This document shows, piece after piece, positions 14,106 through 15,793 of a DNA stretch of 15,793 nt; position 1 is the first letter of the stretch; the number at the start of each line of letters is the position of its first letter. Made by a program: the position numbers and the translations under genes. The notes under the pieces are model-generated. The model saw only the letters and a list, made by a program, of their open reading frames with translations, searched no databases and had not been told where the DNA came from. Source of the DNA: JBKJTP01 sp046590195 (lineage in GTDB: Bacteria > Bacteroidota > Ignavibacteria > Palsa-1295); NCBI GenBank assembly GCA_046590195.1, contig JBKJTP010000150.1, positions 1 to 15,793 on the forward strand, read 5' to 3'.

Positions 14106-14136
14106 GATGGTAGACCATCCTAGATGGTCTACCATC
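14106..14136. repeat. 31-bp nested perfect palindrome
   Basis: GATGGTAGACCATC (14106-14119) and GATGGTCTACCATC (14123-14136) are exact reverse complements (14-bp stem) around CTA. Each arm is also nearly palindromic by itself (GATGGT..ACCATC). No T tract follows on either strand, so it is not a standard terminator; it lies 81 bases before the kinase start codon. Confidence 0.7.
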
Positions 14137-14217
14137 AAAGTACGTTCTCTTAGCTGTAAAGAAATACTACAATTCGCGGGCCAGAATTTGTGCGACTCAG
14201 GAAATGTTTGATGAATA

Positions 14218-14766
14218 ATGATCTCTCGCATCGTCGTCATCGGTACTAGCTGCTCGGGCAAGACAACGCTCGCGAAGTCGCTCGCCAAAAAACTCGGCGT
14301 CGAGCACGTTGAGCTTGATGAGTTGCATTGGGATCCGAACTGGACGGAGGTGCCGGATGAGCTCATGCGAGAGCGAGTTCAAGTTTCGTTGTGCAATGAT
14401 GAGTGGACTGTCGATGGCAACTATGCTCAGGTCCGCGATCTTGTCTGGGGCCGAGCGCAGATGATAGTATGGCTCGACTACTCGTTCCCAGTTGTGTTTG
14501 GTAGAGCGCTGCGCCGCACCTTCCGTCGACTCGTCAAGCGTGAGGAGCTCTGGAATGGCAACCGCGAGAAATGGAGCATGCTCTTTTCGAAAGAATCGAT
14601 ACTGCTTTGGGTTATTCAAACTCATCATCGCAGAGCTAAGCAATACCCCATGCTTTTGCAAAAGCCTGAGCATCAGCACCTCAAGCTTGTGCGCCTACGC
14701 ACACCTCGCGAAGCGGATAGATGGCTAGAAACAATAAAGCCTCTTCATTTGCGTGAAGAGGCTTGA
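14218..14766 (+). CDS. P-loop nucleotide kinase of the adenylate-kinase-like / FlaR type
   Basis: A 182-residue cytoplasmic protein. The Walker A motif GTSCSGKTT is at 9-17, followed by 'LDELHWDPNW' (33-42), 'WTVDGNY' (63-69) and 'IVWLDYSFPVVFGRALRR' (83-100). The pattern 'ELDELHW..P.W' then 'W..DGNY' is that of proteins annotated as DNA topology modulation protein FlaR or adenylate-kinase-like. Their true substrates are mostly unknown, so a nucleotide or nucleoside kinase role is the safe reading. ATG 14218 sits immediately before the Walker strand 'ISRIVVIG'. The last codons and the stop form a terminator hairpin. Transcribed toward, and convergent with, the membrane-protein gene. Confidence 0.9.
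   Translation: MISRIVVIGTSCSGKTTLAKSLAKKLGVEHVELDELHWDPNWTEVPDELMRERVQVSLCNDEWTVDGNYAQVRDLVWGRAQMIVWLDYSFPVVFGRALRRTFRRLVKREELWNGNREKWSMLFSKESILLWVIQTHHRRAKQYPMLLQKPEHQHLKLVRLRTPREADRWLETIKPLHLREEA
14737..14764 (-). terminator. Terminator hairpin embedded in the 3' end of the kinase gene
   Basis: AAGCCTCTTCA (14737-14747) pairs perfectly with TGAAGAGGCTT (14754-14764) around TTTGCG. On the minus strand the stem is followed by TATTGTTT, so it best serves the membrane-protein gene, whose stop is at 14787. The final residues of the kinase and the first base of its stop are encoded by the stem. Confidence 0.75.
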
Positions 14767-14786
14767 GTAATAACTTGAGACGAGGT

Positions 14787-15479
14787 CTATCTCGCGCCGG
14801 ATGGATCGAGTTCGAAAGCCTGCTCTGCGGCTTTGGTCGACAGTGAGAAGCCAATACCTGCGTTGAAGACCATACCTAGAATACCTAGCATCATACTTAC
14901 AGGCATCATACTCGGCGCGATGACCATCAAAGGCATCATCAAGATGCTGCCAACTGCGCCGATGAATCCGCAGGCATTCATCCAATTCTTCCATGCTTTC
15001 GATTGCATTCCTGCATATGCCACAAAGAGCATAGACCAACCAGCCGCGAAGACTGCCGCAGCTTCGAGCCCCATCTGCACACCGGAGATTGCAACAAAGG
15101 ATTGGGTTACCTGCCCACCTGCGAGTTGCACTGTCTGATCGACGGTCGCAATACCCAAGACGCCCGCAACTAGAAATAGAGCACTCGCGATCGTGCCAGT
15201 ACCCAGGATCAAAAGTGCTGTATCAATATGACGACCACGGAAGCGGCGGAAGAGCGCCAGCGTCAGGACGGTCATGCCCATTGCAAATCCCACGTCGATC
15301 AGGAATTGCAGCTTCATTAACGCTGGATGGCCCAAGCCAAACGCCAGCATCGCATTTATGTCACTCATCATCTCATCTTTCCAGCCTTCTGCTGGATAGA
15401 TGACAATGTACAGGATCAGCAAACTGAGATAACTGAGCGCCTGCAGAAATGCGCCATACGAACCGAGTTTACGTAACAT
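14787..15479 (-). CDS. Multi-pass inner-membrane protein of unknown function
   Basis: A 230-residue protein with about six hydrophobic segments (about 8-28, 57-78, 88-110, 127-157, 168-188, 191-212) and short charged loops ('RRFRGRHIDT', 'QSKAWKNW'). The layout recalls DUF4386-like small membrane proteins, but I cannot confirm the family. ATG 15479 is chosen because GGAGG (15488-15484) stands at ideal distance before it, one of the few clear ribosome sites in the window; a TTG at 15521 would overlap the transcription start. A strong FCB-type promoter lies at 15529-15559, giving a leader of about 40 nt. The last two methionine-rich helices ('MMPLMVIAPSMMPVSMMLG') are noteworthy. No catalytic motif is seen. 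Confidence 0.85.
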   Translation of the reverse strand: MLRKLGSYGAFLQALSYLSLLILYIVIYPAEGWKDEMMSDINAMLAFGLGHPALMKLQFLIDVGFAMGMTVLTLALFRRFRGRHIDTALLILGTGTIASALFLVAGVLGIATVDQTVQLAGGQVTQSFVAISGVQMGLEAAAVFAAGWSMLFVAYAGMQSKAWKNWMNACGFIGAVGSILMMPLMVIAPSMMPVSMMLGILGMVFNAGIGFSLSTKAAEQAFELDPSGAR

Positions 15480-15528
15480 ACTACCTCCGTGGGGTTTGTG
15501 AGACAACGACAACAGGTTCAACCAGCGG

Positions 15529-15559
15529 CAAAACTACTACATTTTGAGGCAAAAGTCAA
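15529..15559 (-). promoter_or_regulatory. FCB-type promoter of the membrane-protein gene
   Basis: TTGACT (15559-15554), a 17-base spacer and TAGTTTTG (15536-15529) on the minus strand match TTG-N17-TAnnTTTG. The surrounding sequence, including AAAGCACTTGACTTT and the spacer string TCAAAAT, is nearly the same as in the transketolase promoter (10278-10308). Confidence 0.85.
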
Positions 15560-15579
15560 GTGCTTTTTGAAAAAAACTG

Positions 15580-15782
15580 TCTGAACCGGGATTTCACAGA
15601 TTGAATGGATGGGCAGGATTAGCTCACTATCATCGAAACCGTCCTGCTCGAAGCAGGCAGATTTCTCGCTGTGCTTGAAATGACGGCATCTCACATTCCC
15701 CTAGACCCCAGACCCTAGACCCTAGACCCTAGACCCTAGACCCTAGACCCTAGACCCTAGACCCCAGACCCTAGACCCCAGA
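15580..15782 (+). repeat. Composite intergenic repeat, copy B
   Basis: In plus orientation: TCTGAAC with GGATTTCACAGAT (15580-15602) and a GGAT-rich tail to 15620; then CCTGCTCGAAGCAGG (15643-15657, itself a 6-bp stem with CGA loop) through to AATGACGGC (15679-15687); then the heptamer array from 15699. Same order and polarity as copy A (9881-10084, minus) and almost the same total length. It lies directly upstream of the membrane-protein promoter. Confidence 0.65.
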
Positions 15783-15793
15783 CCCCAACTCCA
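15699..15793. repeat. Heptamer tandem array (CCCTAGA)n, cut by the window edge
   Basis: Twelve contiguous 7-base units from 15699 to 15782: nine CCCTAGA and three CCCCAGA (second, tenth and twelfth units). The last 11 bases (CCCCAACTCCA) degenerate to the window end. Seven adjacent units are identical, suggesting recent slippage or expansion. No gene is present from 15480 to the end. Confidence 0.95.

Larger units (their letters stand above)
13827..14217. other. Repeat-rich spacer between the pirin and kinase genes
   Basis: No open frame here has recognisable protein features. The stretch holds a GC-rich repeat (13884-13918), an A9/T9-ended structured element on the minus strand (13960-14030) and a nested palindrome (14106-14136). 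The remainder, including 14137-14217 directly before the kinase gene, contains only a weak possible -10 (TACAAT, about 14168-14173) for that gene. Confidence 0.6.

Noticed and set aside
15699..15793. Telomere-like repeat (resembles TTTAGGG-type arrays)
   Set aside because: The surrounding genes, promoters and operons are bacterial, the unit is TCTAGGG with C variants, and a related diverged array lies inside the window between genes. A tandem slippage repeat is the simpler reading.
15699..15793. CRISPR array
   Set aside because: Units are 7 bases with no spacers, and no cas genes are present.

Overview
This window looks like a chromosomal segment from the FCB side of the bacterial tree (Bacteroidota, Chlorobiota or Kapabacteria-like). 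GC content is moderate. The evidence is promoters of the form TTG-N17-TAnnTTTG, a transketolase split into two genes, secreted proteins cleaved before Gln after 'NA' or 'DA', and few clear Shine-Dalgarno sites. The phylum is inferred; the promoter motifs and gene order are read directly.

Positions 1-5087 (minus strand) are an apparent operon: a SurA-type periplasmic foldase followed by three tandem M16 (insulinase/processing-peptidase) proteins. The first two M16 proteins keep the zinc motif HxxEH. The third, cut by the left edge, has lost it but keeps the downstream R/Y motif. Just upstream, and separated by a perfect 13-bp hairpin terminator, is a second secreted foldase of about 728 residues with three parvulin-like segments (5348-7534). 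The 7.5 kb block therefore suggests envelope protein folding and proteolysis. However, none of the three M16 proteins shows a recognisable signal peptide.

Positions 7778-10320 hold a two-gene transketolase operon (N-terminal subunit, then C-terminal subunit, both minus). It ends at a hairpin terminator. Upstream is an unusual leader of about 430 nt between a near-consensus promoter and the start codon, containing repeats, alternative hairpins and a terminator-like stem-loop.

Positions 10367-12821 hold a broken HigA-type antitoxin remnant (plus strand) and a minus-strand three-gene operon: a secreted TPR-like protein, an APH(3')-family aminoglycoside phosphotransferase homologue and a small lipoprotein. 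Next come a pirin gene (plus), a 390-bp repeat-rich spacer, a FlaR/adenylate-kinase-like P-loop kinase gene (plus) and a convergent multi-pass membrane protein gene (minus).

The most unexpected signal is in the non-coding DNA. Two intergenic regions 5.5 kb apart (about 9881-10084 on minus, 15580-15782 on plus) carry the same three short elements in the same order and polarity, over about 204 and 203 bp. The last element is a heptamer array ending in GACCC. Each region is also associated with a nearly identical promoter of about 40 bp. Other compact palindromes lie at 12877-12893, 13884-13918 and 14106-14136, and an orphan minus-strand structured terminator lies at 13960-14030. I do not see a clear new defence or biosynthetic system; the mosaic repeats, the M16/SurA operon and the long transketolase leader are the items most worth checking.
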